Shown here in pieces: positions 29,183 through 37,476 of a stretch of DNA of 47,468 bases (its first letter is position 1; each line of letters starts with the position of its first letter). The position numbers and the translations under genes are program-made. Below the pieces are notes generated by a model that saw only the letters and a program-made list of their open reading frames with translations, had not been told where the DNA came from and searched no databases. The DNA comes from Prorocentrum cordatum (taxonomy: Eukaryota; Sar; Dinophyceae; Prorocentrales; Prorocentraceae), in assembly GCA_963575745.1 (NCBI GenBank), contig CAUYUJ010017864.1, forward strand, positions 37,501 to 84,968, read 5' to 3'.

Positions 29183-31230
29183 TCAGCGGCCGCCTGGAGC
29201 TCTCCCTGGGGGCGACTCCAGTCGGCTTGCCCTTTCTCGTAGGGCCTTGAGAATGTGCGCTGCGCGCTTACTCTCGGTGGCGCGACGCATCGCGGTCACC
29301 TGCGCGATCTGCGTGCGAAGGCCCCTCAGTTCCTCCTCTGCATCTCGTGCAGGTCCTTCTGGAGGTCGCGCTCCAGCCGCGAGCGCGGGGGCTGCCCCTG
29401 GGACGCGATGGCCTGCTCGTGGTCGAAGTTGCGCAGCATGGCCGTGCGGACGCCCCTGGCGACGATCGGGCACAACTCCATGTCGCCCACACACCGTGGG
29501 CCGTCGTCCCCCGCCCCCTGCATCTCCTGCTTAGTGTGCCCCACTCCGCGCGCCTTCAGCCACTTCAAGTCCTCGAGCGGGGGCATCGTGAGCGGGTTGA
29601 TCGCCATCGCCAGCTTGCTGCAGGCCGTCGTCGCCTCGCTCTCGTCGAAGCGGGCCCGCCTCAGACGGAACGCCCTCGAGAGCTCCCCCGTCAGGTGCGG
29701 CAGCTCCCCCAATGCGCCGTTGAGCAGCTGCATCACGCACTGAGCGAGCCGCACCTGCTGCCCGTTGCCCAGGTCGACCTTCGCCAAGCTGTCGACCACG
29801 GCCTTCGCCACCTGGATGCGCGGGCTGCCGAACTCCTTCGGCGAGTACGCCTTGGACTCCACCGCGTCGTTGTACTCCTTGCCGCTGGCCTCCGCCGACT
29901 TGACCATCTCGCTGTCGACGGGGATGAGGCGGAAATCGTACAGCGCGCCCTCGAGCCCGCGCTGCCCTTGCATCGTGTTCAGCACCCCCTTCTGCAGCCG
30001 CGCCACCATCCCGTCGGGCGCCCCGCCGAAGTTGTCGTCTGCAGGCCCAGCTCCACCATCGCCTTCTCGTTTCTTCCTCTTCTTGGGTTTGGGCTTTCTC
30101 TTCGGCTCTGGCGCTGACCCCTGGCTCCCCTTGTCGAACTGCTCCTTCTTGTCCTGATGGGTGCTGCTGGCAGCTGCTGGTGCCGACCGTGCCGCCTTGT
30201 TGTCGGGGGCAGCTGCCTCGCTCACCGCCCCCATGGCCTGGGTCCTGGCCCTCCTGCTCACGATGGTGCCCTCCTGCCTGCCGCCCTTCAGGAAGACGGT
30301 CGGCGCGGGCCCTCGTCCTGCGCCTTTGCCAGCTGCTGTCGCCATCGCTGCTAGCAGCGCCAAAGGAAAGGCCAGTGGGCCCCTCATGATGAGAACGAAT
30401 ATGGACTTGCAGCTCGAGCAAATGGACGAAGGACAGGTCGCACGCTGGACATGTCAAGCTCGCTGGCTCGATCGGCTCGTGGTGCCACGGGGAGTGATCG
30501 ACCGTGCACATTATCCTCCTCCTCGTCGCCCCTCTCGAAACCCATCCTCCTGCCACTCGAAACACGCTGCGTCGCCCCCCTCCTTCGACGGAAAACAACT
30601 GAGACACCGCGGACACTGATTCGTTACGACCAGTCGACGCAACTCGCGTTGAAACCCGTGAACGACGCGACAATGAGTTTGCAGCGCAGCAAAGGAGGAG
30701 AAGGACTTTCCGCACATCGACCCGTCGATTGCTTCGTTGCAACAGTACGCCTCGGGTGGCTGCTCCAGTACTTCCTGGACTGCCGCACCCAGGATCGCGC
30801 TCTCCCCGCCCCAGTAGTCGGGCGGGGGAACCTGCGCGGCAAAGGCCGCCGCGCGCAGGGCTCTCAAGTCCAGCTCCACGAACTGATCGCGGACCTCGCC
30901 CTCGAAAAACAAGTCCATCATGCCGCCGGGGGCCTCCTGCAAGCTCTCCCACATGTCGTGGCAATCGCCGCTGACGCGCCCCATCTCGGTCAAGTCCGCT
31001 TCCAGCTGTAGACACTACGGAGTAGACGCAGGCACCGACCACCCGTCTGCTCCGAGCCTGGCAATGCCCATCTCCTCCTCCAATCTGCACTGGCCGAACA
31101 CCGCCGCGATCGCCTGGTGATGCGCCTCTGGGAACCTCGCCATCAGCTGGAATAGTCGCAGTCGGCGTACCCGTAGTTCCAGCTCGGGCTTCGCCAACTT
31201 CCAGTACTGCCACACCTGCTCGTTCGTCAA
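29183..31230 (-). pseudogene. LINE-1 C-terminal region with zinc-finger-like motifs
   Basis: Coding is spread over at least three frames. First comes ELRVRRLRLFQLMARFPEAHHQ, a motif common after LINE RTs. Next are C2H2-like fingers: CGKSFSSFAALQTHCRVVH (about 30650), CPRCLSCF, and LTCPACDLSFVHLLELQVH (about 30450-30390). A 353-codon frame (30387-29326) follows, with a Lys/Arg patch and SGKEYNDAVESK. Last is a coiled-coil-like end (EEELRGLRTQIAQVTAMRR) in another frame to 29183. These regions probably bind element RNA or DNA. No enzymatic motif is seen. Confidence 0.6.
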
Positions 31231-31640
31231 TGTCCTGGCGCTGCCGTCCTCCTTCCACTAGGTGTGTCGGCCAGCAGCGATCGCAGCGGCTTCGCCAGCA
31301 CCTTGGTCAGTCGTCCGATCTGGCTGGGCGTGAGCAGCAGCACGTGAAGCGCGGACAGAGCCGCCTCGTACACGTAGCTAATGAACTGTAGTCTGGCGCA
31401 TCGCAGCGGGGCCTCGCGGTACCAAGTGGAGCCCATGTTGTACCAGCCTCTCTTAGCAACACGCACCCTGGCCTTAACCTCGTCGTGCGCCGCCAGGTTG
31501 GCCGCCACGATGGGCCCAAGTAGCCTTGCACTCCTGGCCGCGGTCCCCTTCAGCGCCTTTGAGTTTGCCGCCTTCCCCGTCGCTGTCGTTGCCCCTAGCC
31601 CTCTTAGTCCCAGCGTGATCACCGTCTTGTCCTCGTTGAG
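31227..31640 (-). pseudogene. LINE-1 post-RT segment after in-frame TGA
   Basis: This continues the RT frame directly. VAKRGWYNMGSTWYREAPL and LLLTPSQIGRLTKVLAKPLRSLLA resemble the conserved helical region that follows LINE RT domains. A further frameshift near 31235-31260 moves coding to TNEQVWQYWKLAKPELELRV. Confidence 0.65.
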
Positions 31641-33806
31641 TCATCCTCCCTGGGCGCTGATCTCCTTGTTGATGGTGGCCGTGGCGCGGTTGAGGCGCAG
31701 GACGATGTCGCTGCCCGTGGCGGAGTTGGGGATGGGAGTGGCCCCGGCGACGTCGTCCACGAACGCCGCCGCGCCGATGTAGTAGACCGTGTCTCCCCCG
31801 CCTGGGATCGTCGCCTCCAGCCACCTGTAGCTCTCCTCCTCCTCCTTCAGGTCCTCGAAAGCGTCGCCCACGGCTGCGGAGCACGTCGCGACGAACCCCC
31901 GCGGGATCAGGCTGCTCCCCATAGCTCCCCCCTCCTCTGGCGTGAACTCCACCGTGCCGTCTGGCGCCGTCACCGTGACGCACAAGTCGCCGAGCAGCTG
32001 GGCACAGTGCGGCTTGCCGTTAGCCTGCAGCCTGGAGCCCGCGCGAACGTTCCAGTGCTCCCACTTGATCGCGTTGAAGGCGCCTGCCGCATCCCGGTTC
32101 TGCGGCGCCACCGAAATGTTGGCGTCTCGCAGCCTCCAGCAAGCCGGCTGGAGAGAGAGCAGCGCAGCCTCTCGGCTGCGGCGCGGCAGGCTGCCATGCG
32201 CCCACTCGGGCCATTCGCCAAGTAGCTGTCGTCGTCGTGTGCCGCTGTGCCAGGCCTGGGCGAGGTGGTCGTAGAGATGAACCACCCGCTGGCCCTTCAA
32301 AACAGCTCTGCCCTTGTTCTTGCCCAGTCCGATGGCTCGTGTCCTCGTCCCTGACGGCGCGAAAATCCTCTCGACTCTCGTTTCCTTCAGTAGGTCCCAC
32401 AAGCAGTAGTCGAAGTTGTCTACCGTGATCGGCTCGGAGTCCACGAACCCTAAGCCCATGCCCGCGCTGCCGACCCCCTCCATCGGCGCCAAGCAAATCG
32501 CCGTCATCTCGGCGCACACGCCCCAATCTGGAAAAGCTGTTCTTCTTGGCGCTCTTCGGCAGCACTCCTGAATGGACTCCAGGTCGTGGCGAACTTCGCC
32601 ATGTAGGCTGTTGTCGTGTACTGGGTCCCTCCACATTCCCAATGCTCGTAATGTCTCGCCCCTCTCGCTTGCCTTGTCCACGTGAGCGCCCAAGCTGGTC
32701 TCTCGCGCTCTCATGCCTCCCGCGACCCCCGACTTGGCCATGCCCTCCTTCCACTCGGCGGCGCCCAGCGTGCAGTTCGCCGCTATGCACGTACGCTTGC
32801 GGATGCCCTTCCCGCTGCCAGCCAGTCGCCCTCGAACCGCATAGACTCGAGAAAAATCTCGCACCCCCCAGGCTTCCTTCAGCTCACCAATCCGCTCCTG
32901 GAAGACATTGCCCTGGCGCTCCTTGCGTCGGGCCTTGCATTCTCCTGTAAGTCGTCGTAGTCGAGCTTCGGTGACCAACGACTCTCGGGAAAGGGCTGAC
33001 ACTGGGGTCGGCGCCCCCGCTTGCTGCTCAATATTCCCAGGCCCCCTCTCGCGAACTTGAAGTCCGCGTGGTGCGCTGCACCGTCCCTCCAGCGATTCCC
33101 TTGGCCCCGAGTCGCCAGGTGGAGTGCCGCACAGAGACGCCAGCTCCGCGCGGGTCCAAGCAAGGCGCTGCGAGGGGCCACGGGTCTCCACTATCTCTGG
33201 GACGGGAGCGCGGCACCTGTCGACGCGGTAATTGAAGCTCTGCTGGTCCAGCTCCTGGACGTGGCGCCTGTACAGCTGTTCGAGGTCCTGCGCGACCTCG
33301 GCCCTGCGCTCGAGCTCCGCCACCCGTTGCTCCGACAGCTCGTGGCACTGGTTGCCGAGCCGCTGGTTTGCGGGGAAGACCGCCCCCGCCGCCTCCCGCA
33401 ACGCCGCCGTGAAGATCTGGTGCTTTGTCTCTGGCGTGGGGTCGTTGTCTGCCTCGTCCCATCTCGCAGCGTTGGCCTGCAAGTTTGCCTCCACCGCCTG
33501 ACAGAACTCTCGTCGCAGTGCTCCGCGAGAAAGACAACGCATCATCATGTCCGTATCCAGCCTCTGTCCGTCCCCCTGCCTCTGCGCGTAGCCCAGCTGG
33601 TACTGCAGGTGGATCTCCATGGGGCAGCGATCCCGCAGCTCGGCAGTAGAGAACGGCGTCATCGTCCTCATCAGGTCAGGTCGCATCCTGATCATCGGCA
33701 CGAACCTCATCGCCGTGGTGGGAACGAACACGCGGTCGATCCAGCTGTTGCGATGCTCTCCGTGGTAACTCGGTGGCAATCTGAAATTAGTGTTCGCTGC
33801 TGTCAT
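31641..33806 (-). pseudogene. LINE-1 endonuclease C-terminus plus reverse transcriptase
   Basis: The frame is open beyond the ATG at 33806, up to the truncation. The first 35 residues (NSWIDRVFVPT) match the end of an exonuclease/endonuclease/phosphatase-type domain, where the Ile-Asp-Arg segment precedes the last strand. About 400 residues of linker follow. RT motifs come last: motif A as DAAGAFNAI, motif B as EEGGAMGSSLIP, and motif C as AAAFVDDVAGA with the Asp pair at about 31757-31752. The frame ends at TGA 31643-31641, but the same frame continues with LNEDKTVITLGL, so the stop interrupts a longer protein. The enzyme would have copied its RNA into DNA at the target site. Confidence 0.75.
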
Positions 33807-33832
33807 AAAGTTCGTCTCGGCCCATCCTCGCA

Positions 33833-34028
33833 GCCAGGGTCTCCTCCTCTTCCTCCTTCTCCTCCTCTCTCTTCCCGCCCCCCCTCCTCCCTCCTCCCTC
33901 CTCCCTCCTCCTCCTCCCTCCCTCCTCTCTCCTCCCTCATCCCTCCTCCCCCTCCTTCCTCCCTCCTCCCTCCTCCTTGCTCCCTCCCTCCTCCCTCCTC
34001 TCTCCCCCCCTCTCCCATTACTCCGTCC
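33833..34028. repeat. CCT-rich tract between LINE-1 and copia-B
   Basis: CTCCTCCCTCC units run from the truncated 5' end of LINE-1 to close to the copia-B 5' LTR. The same composition resumes right after the copia-B 3' LTR. Confidence 0.85.
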
Positions 34029-34337
34029 TGTAATTGCTTACGCATGTTGGCCGACCGATGCGAGTGCCAGGGGCCGACGCGAGCGGTACTTGACCGCGGC
34101 CATTTCGGTCCAGGGCGCCCTTGAGCTGGTAGCAAGCTACGGGGCACACTTGATAGTGAACGGTGCTCGGAGAGCACCAGTGCTGGAGCCCACCGGAGGC
34201 TCACCATCCTGAAGAGGAGTATCGAGACTGTCGGTGCTGGTCTGGACAGAAAAGAGAGTATCACGATTGTGTTGTGACGTGTGCCCACCATTCTCACGAG
34301 GACTTCAGCGAGGCTTCCGCCAGCGCCGACGATTTAG
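34029..34337 (+). repeat. 5' LTR of copia-B
   Basis: It starts TGTAATTGCTTACGCATG and aligns end to end with 42481-42790. The right border is inferred from loss of similarity just before the primer site. A clear CA end is not seen. Confidence 0.85.
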
Positions 34338-34338
34338 T

Positions 34339-34349
34339 TGGTAGCGGAG
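34339..34349 (+). promoter_or_regulatory. Primer-binding site, initiator Met-tRNA type
   Basis: TGGTAGCGGAG is identical to the copia-A site and follows the LTR by about one base. Confidence 0.8.
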
Positions 34350-34361
34350 CCAGTTTGGCTC
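34347..34361 (+). promoter_or_regulatory. Palindrome resembling the dinoflagellate spliced-leader 3' half
   Basis: GAGCCAGTTTGGCTC is a perfect 6-bp stem with a 3-nt loop, 7 bases before the gag ATG. The dinoflagellate spliced leader contains AGCCATTTTGGCTC, so the match is 13 of 14. It overlaps the end of the primer site. A chance hairpin is possible. Confidence 0.4.
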
Positions 34362-34368
34362 CACGGGC

Positions 34369-35697
34369 ATGACGACAGAAGAGCAGAAGCACGAGACGGT
34401 GCCATCCTGGGACGGAGATGTTGCGGGCTTCGATTCCTATATGATGAGGGTCAAGCTCTACGTGCGCGGGGCCAAGAAGGACGACAAGGGCCTCTGCGGC
34501 CTCAGGTTGATGGCGAGGCTTCACGGCCGCGCTTGGCAAGGAGTCCAGAAGTATGACAAGCTGGAGAGCCTCGACGACGTCGAGGAAGATCCGACGACGA
34601 AGCTGCCGAAGGGTGTCAGCCAACTGTTGCAGTATCCCAAGGAGAAGAGCAGCATCCTGGAGATCGAGGACGCTGGCAAATATATGCGCACGTTCATGAA
34701 GGAGACGTTCCGCAAGAGCAGGACGGCTATGCGGGACTACTCAACACAGCTCGAGGTCGACGAGGATCGGACGCAGAAGGCGAAGCGATCGACCAGAGCT
34801 TCGACGAGAAGAAGCCGATCTTCCCAGAGTCCCTGCGAGCGTGGTTTCTGCTGGAGAATGCGGGTGTCGATGACCACACGCGGCCCCATGTGCTGGCATC
34901 CGTGCAGAACAAGTATGAGCACCAGAAGATCCAGCAAGCCCTCGGCATGCAGTTCGACAAGAAACGCGACCGAGAAGGGCATCACCACAAGGGCCAAAGG
35001 CCGCAGCGGCAGAGCCGGAAGAACTACGCAGCCGAGGGCGAGGACGAGTACTACGTGGAAGAAGATGACGGTGACGAGGAAGAGCCTGGGCAACTGGACC
35101 TGCAGAGTGACGATGCCACTGCGTATGCGCTGGCCGAGGATGAGGACGTGAACTTCCAGCTGCAGGACATCTACGAGCAGGCCGGAGACGGCAGAGATCT
35201 TCGAGGCGAGCTTCTCGAGGGTGCTGTGCTGGCTGCCGCCCAACACGGGCAGCGCTCCTCCAAGCAGGCACGAGAGCCACTGCGTCAGGAGAGGACGGGG
35301 CGGAGGCTCTTCGGGTCGAGCGCCAAGGGGTCGCCTTCGCCGAAGGGCAAGGGTGCGGGCCGCTCTCCTCCACAGTCACGCGACTCGCCGAGCCAGAGCT
35401 CTAACCACAAGGACTGGAGGACGGACCCGTACACTGACTACCTACCAGACCACCCCAACCCAACCCGAAGGCCCGAATTCGACCCGAATTTCGGGTTGGG
35501 GGGGGTACGGATCCCATGTGTTTTTTCAATGTTCCCCGACCCCCCCCCACTGGAAATCGAGGATAAATTTGGGCCTTCGGGTTGGGTTGGGGTGGTTTGG
35601 TGGGTGGTGATACACAGTGTGCCTGAGGTGCGGTGGCAAGGGCCACATCGCCAGGGACTGCAAGGCGCCCGCCAAGCTGCAGAGTGGGCGCAAGTAG
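34369..35697 (+). pseudogene. gag: copia-B Gag with CCHC zinc knuckle, split by a frameshift and a nested element
   Basis: It starts at ATG 34369 (MTTEEQKHETVPSWDGD). The capsid-like part includes WDGDVAGFDSYMMRVKLYV and RLMARLHGRAWQG. At about 34783 coding changes frame and continues as PIFPESLRAWFLLENAGV and QNKYEHQKIQQALGM, then an acidic region and a Ser/Pro/Lys/Arg-rich stretch ending WRTDPYT. A 176-bp TIR element interrupts here. Beyond it the CX2CX4HX4C knuckle CLRCGGKGHIARDC (35620-35661) appears in the next frame, ending at TAG 35695-35697. Insert plus duplication is 181 bp, which explains the frame change. Gag would package the element RNA. This copy cannot make it intact. Confidence 0.85.
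35435..35610. mobile_element. 176-bp MITE-like element nested in copia-B gag
   Basis: The terminal inverted repeats are about 48 bp. The outer 22 bases (left TGACTACCTACCAGACCACC) match with about four mismatches, and the next 18 or so (AACCCAACCCGAAGGCCC) are perfect. TACAC flanks both sides (35430-35434 and 35611-35615). The interior is short, with runs of C and G and no gene. Precise removal of the element plus one TACAC would rejoin the Gag frame just before the zinc knuckle, strong support for insertion at this point. The superfamily is not determined. Confidence 0.8.
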
Positions 35698-35723
35698 AAG
35701 CATCCATCGTCATCCATTATCAA

Positions 35724-35954
35724 GATGCGACCGGCGTCATCACGGATGCGACCGACATCATCACAGACGCGACCGACATCATCACGGATGCGACCGACAT
35801 CATCACGCATGCGACCGACATTATCACAGACGCGACCGACATCATCACGGATGCGACCGACATCATCACGGATGCGACCGACATCATCACATATACGATC
35901 GACATCATCACAGAAAAGATCGACATCATCACTGATGCGACCGACATCGATGGG
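35724..35954 (+). repeat. 21-bp x 11 tandem array at the gag-protease junction
   Basis: The unit is GATGCGACCGACATCATCAC plus one base, with single substitutions in most copies and more at the right end. The length is a multiple of three, so it is open in several frames (RPTSSRM in the protease frame, ATDIITD in another). Confidence 0.95.
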
Positions 35955-36504
35955 ATCGAGACCGAGGTTGATCAGGGTTACCTTCAGAAGGCCTCAGAGA
36001 GCATCAAGGAGATTCAGGTTACCGAAACCTTCTAAACGGCCGACGGGTTTATTTGGGGCATCTGGAAGCCACGGTCACGCTTTGATTGTTTACGAACAAC
36101 ATATCCTCCTGGCCGCTCAGCTCTCGGGAACCTTCAAGGGCATCCTAGACTCTGGTGCGACGTCGTCGATGATAGGACTAAAGCAAGCGGAGGCCTGGCA
36201 ACTATCTATGATGACACTTATCGGACACAACCGAATGAAAATTCTGCCAGGACCTCTTATCCAGTTTATCGGGAATAACCAGGAAGCTAAATCCCTGAAT
36301 CGCACTTCCCTACCTGGATATGTTGATTCCCAAGATTGTGATTTTCTCGTTTCTGTTGTGGATGTGGAGGCGCCGCTTCTGATGGGTATGGATTTCTTGA
36401 CGCATTTCGGGGTTACAGTTGATTTCGAGAAGAGCACCATCAGTTTCAAGACGGTCAGCGATAAGATTTATCTTCTCGAACGTTCCAGGTGCGGTCATCT
36501 CTGA
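35725..36504 (+). CDS. pol: copia-B retropepsin-like aspartic protease
   Basis: It lies in the same frame as the zinc knuckle and is separated from it only by the TAG at 35695. The first 75 residues are the translated 21-bp array. The aspartic protease follows: active-site segment GILDSGATSSMIG (catalytic Asp at residue 142, codon 36148-36150) and the second conserved segment APLLMGMDFLTHFGV (residues 216-230). Unlike in copia-A, the D-S-G triad is intact. Retropepsins work as dimers to cut the polyprotein. The frame ends at TGA 36502, but coding-like sequence continues in frame for about 100 codons (to 36810). The ATG at 35725 is within the array, so the true start is uncertain. Confidence 0.85.
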   Translation: MRPASSRMRPTSSQTRPTSSRMRPTSSRMRPTLSQTRPTSSRMRPTSSRMRPTSSHIRSTSSQKRSTSSLMRPTSMGSRPRLIRVTFRRPQRASRRFRLPKPSKRPTGLFGASGSHGHALIVYEQHILLAAQLSGTFKGILDSGATSSMIGLKQAEAWQLSMMTLIGHNRMKILPGPLIQFIGNNQEAKSLNRTSLPGYVDSQDCDFLVSVVDVEAPLLMGMDFLTHFGVTVDFEKSTISFKTVSDKIYLLERSRCGHL

Positions 36505-36640
36505 ATAGAGTTCGGGCCAGATGCCAAGTGGCAAGAGGTTGTGACTCGCGAATCTTTCACAGTGTCTGCTTCAGTCAACACTTGGGCTCAAGACGGCGAG
36601 GTTTCATCGAGTATTCTCGCCCAGAATTGCTGCATATCAG
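36505..36640 (+). other. Protease-Cys module linker
   Basis: The frame after the protease TGA stays open (IEFGPDAKWQEVVTRESF and onward) and looks like continued polyprotein, but it has no assignable domain. Confidence 0.4.
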
Positions 36641-37303
36641 ATGCAAGCATCATGCGCGGGGCCAAAATCGTCTGGTTGGTCTCAGCAGTCCGGAGTCTTC
36701 GAGTCTCCGAGGAGGTTGACAAGTACGAGGTGCGGCTGCTGCGGAATTCCAGGAACGATTGCTGCAGGATGCAGCTGTGCGGGAGGCAGGAGTCACGTAT
36801 GCCAAGGTAGGTTGCCGTTCGGGCAGCCACCGCTGGTCAAGCTGACTGCCAAGAAGGAGGAGTTCGACCGGGACTCCAAGGATCCGAGTTTCGTGAAGCA
36901 GCAGCGCAACATCAAGTGCGAGTGTTGCTCAGCGCCTGGGAGGCGCAGAGCGGGCTGCAGCTGCGTCGGCGGCAGGAGCCGCCAATGCCCAAAGATATGC
37001 GGGGTGAAGCAGAATTCTGGGCAGCAGTCTACGGGATATCCCACGAAGGAGTCACCGACAACGAGTCCGAGTCTGCAGGCACCGAAGCGGACAGCGACAA
37101 GTTCGAGCTCACCTTCGCGGCCGAGGACCACTTACCGGCCACCGACACCGAAGACAGCACCTCCGAGACCCACGAAGACGGAAGACGAGCCGAGGCTCAT
37201 TGCGGAGGAGATCGACCTGGAGGCCGTCATGAGGAACAACATCCAGTTCCCGAACTGGGACCCAGCGAGGGAGAGCCTCTGCGAGCACATGGAGAGAGGA
37301 TGA
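36641..37303 (+). CDS. copia-B tandem cysteine module protein segment
   Basis: Two copies of the pattern C-x-C-C-x9-C-x-C-x7-C occur with identical spacing: residues 31-54 (codons from 36731) and 93-116 (codons from 36917). Each contains GCSC-x-GGRS-x2-C. Six conserved Cys per copy suggest a small metal-binding fold. I cannot match it to CCHC, CXXC or CRC/tesmin patterns. The modules are joined by a Lys-rich linker and followed by a Thr/Pro/Ser-rich stretch and EEIDLEAVMRNNIQFPNWDP. The frame's stop overlaps the next frame's start as ATGA (37300-37303). The nominal start is not meaningful, since this is an internal polyprotein part. Confidence 0.65.
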   Translation: MQASCAGPKSSGWSQQSGVFESPRRLTSTRCGCCGIPGTIAAGCSCAGGRSHVCQGRLPFGQPPLVKLTAKKEEFDRDSKDPSFVKQQRNIKCECCSAPGRRRAGCSCVGGRSRQCPKICGVKQNSGQQSTGYPTKESPTTSPSLQAPKRTATSSSSPSRPRTTYRPPTPKTAPPRPTKTEDEPRLIAEEIDLEAVMRNNIQFPNWDPARESLCEHMERG

Positions 37304-37476
37304 AGCAGGAACTCATGGACGTGAAGGTTCCAGCGGGGGACTCCTGGGACATGCTGGAGGAGACATGCAGCCTGGACAGCTGGAGGAGGCTGCTCATGCT
37401 GAAGCTAGATGCGGCGGACCGGGAGTTGCAGAAGCGGGCGCTGCGGGCGGCGATGCGACTGACCAGGGCAGCCTGA
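37300..37476 (+). CDS. Short connecting frame between Cys module and methyltransferase-like domain
   Basis: This 58-codon frame starts with the ATG overlapping the previous stop. It is mostly helical and charged (MKQELMDVKVPAGDSWDM, LKLDAADRELQKRALRAAM). It is probably the natural continuation of the polyprotein displaced by indels, since coding then moves to a third frame at about 37470 (GSLKYIGDRQIYALRAGIL). Confidence 0.5.
   Translation: MKQELMDVKVPAGDSWDMLEETCSLDSWRRLLMLKLDAADRELQKRALRAAMRLTRAA

Larger units (their letters stand above)
28813..33830 (-). mobile_element. LINE-1: 5'-truncated non-LTR retrotransposon
   Basis: The minus-strand order is the endonuclease C-terminus, RT, a helical post-RT region, Cys/His fingers and a basic/coiled-coil C-terminus. 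It is then followed by a non-coding stretch and a short GTTCA pentamer run (28813-28843) that may be the 3' tail. The 5' end starts abruptly inside the endonuclease next to a CCT tract, which is typical of incomplete target-primed reverse transcription. It carries at least one in-frame TGA and several frameshifts. The borders are approximate. Confidence 0.75.

Noticed and set aside
29531-31258. 575-codon minus-strand frame as one protein
   Set aside because: Only a short part (the LTCPACDLSFVHLLEL finger) matches LINE coding. The rest is the shadow of the 30993 and 30387 frames, which carry the recognisable sequence.
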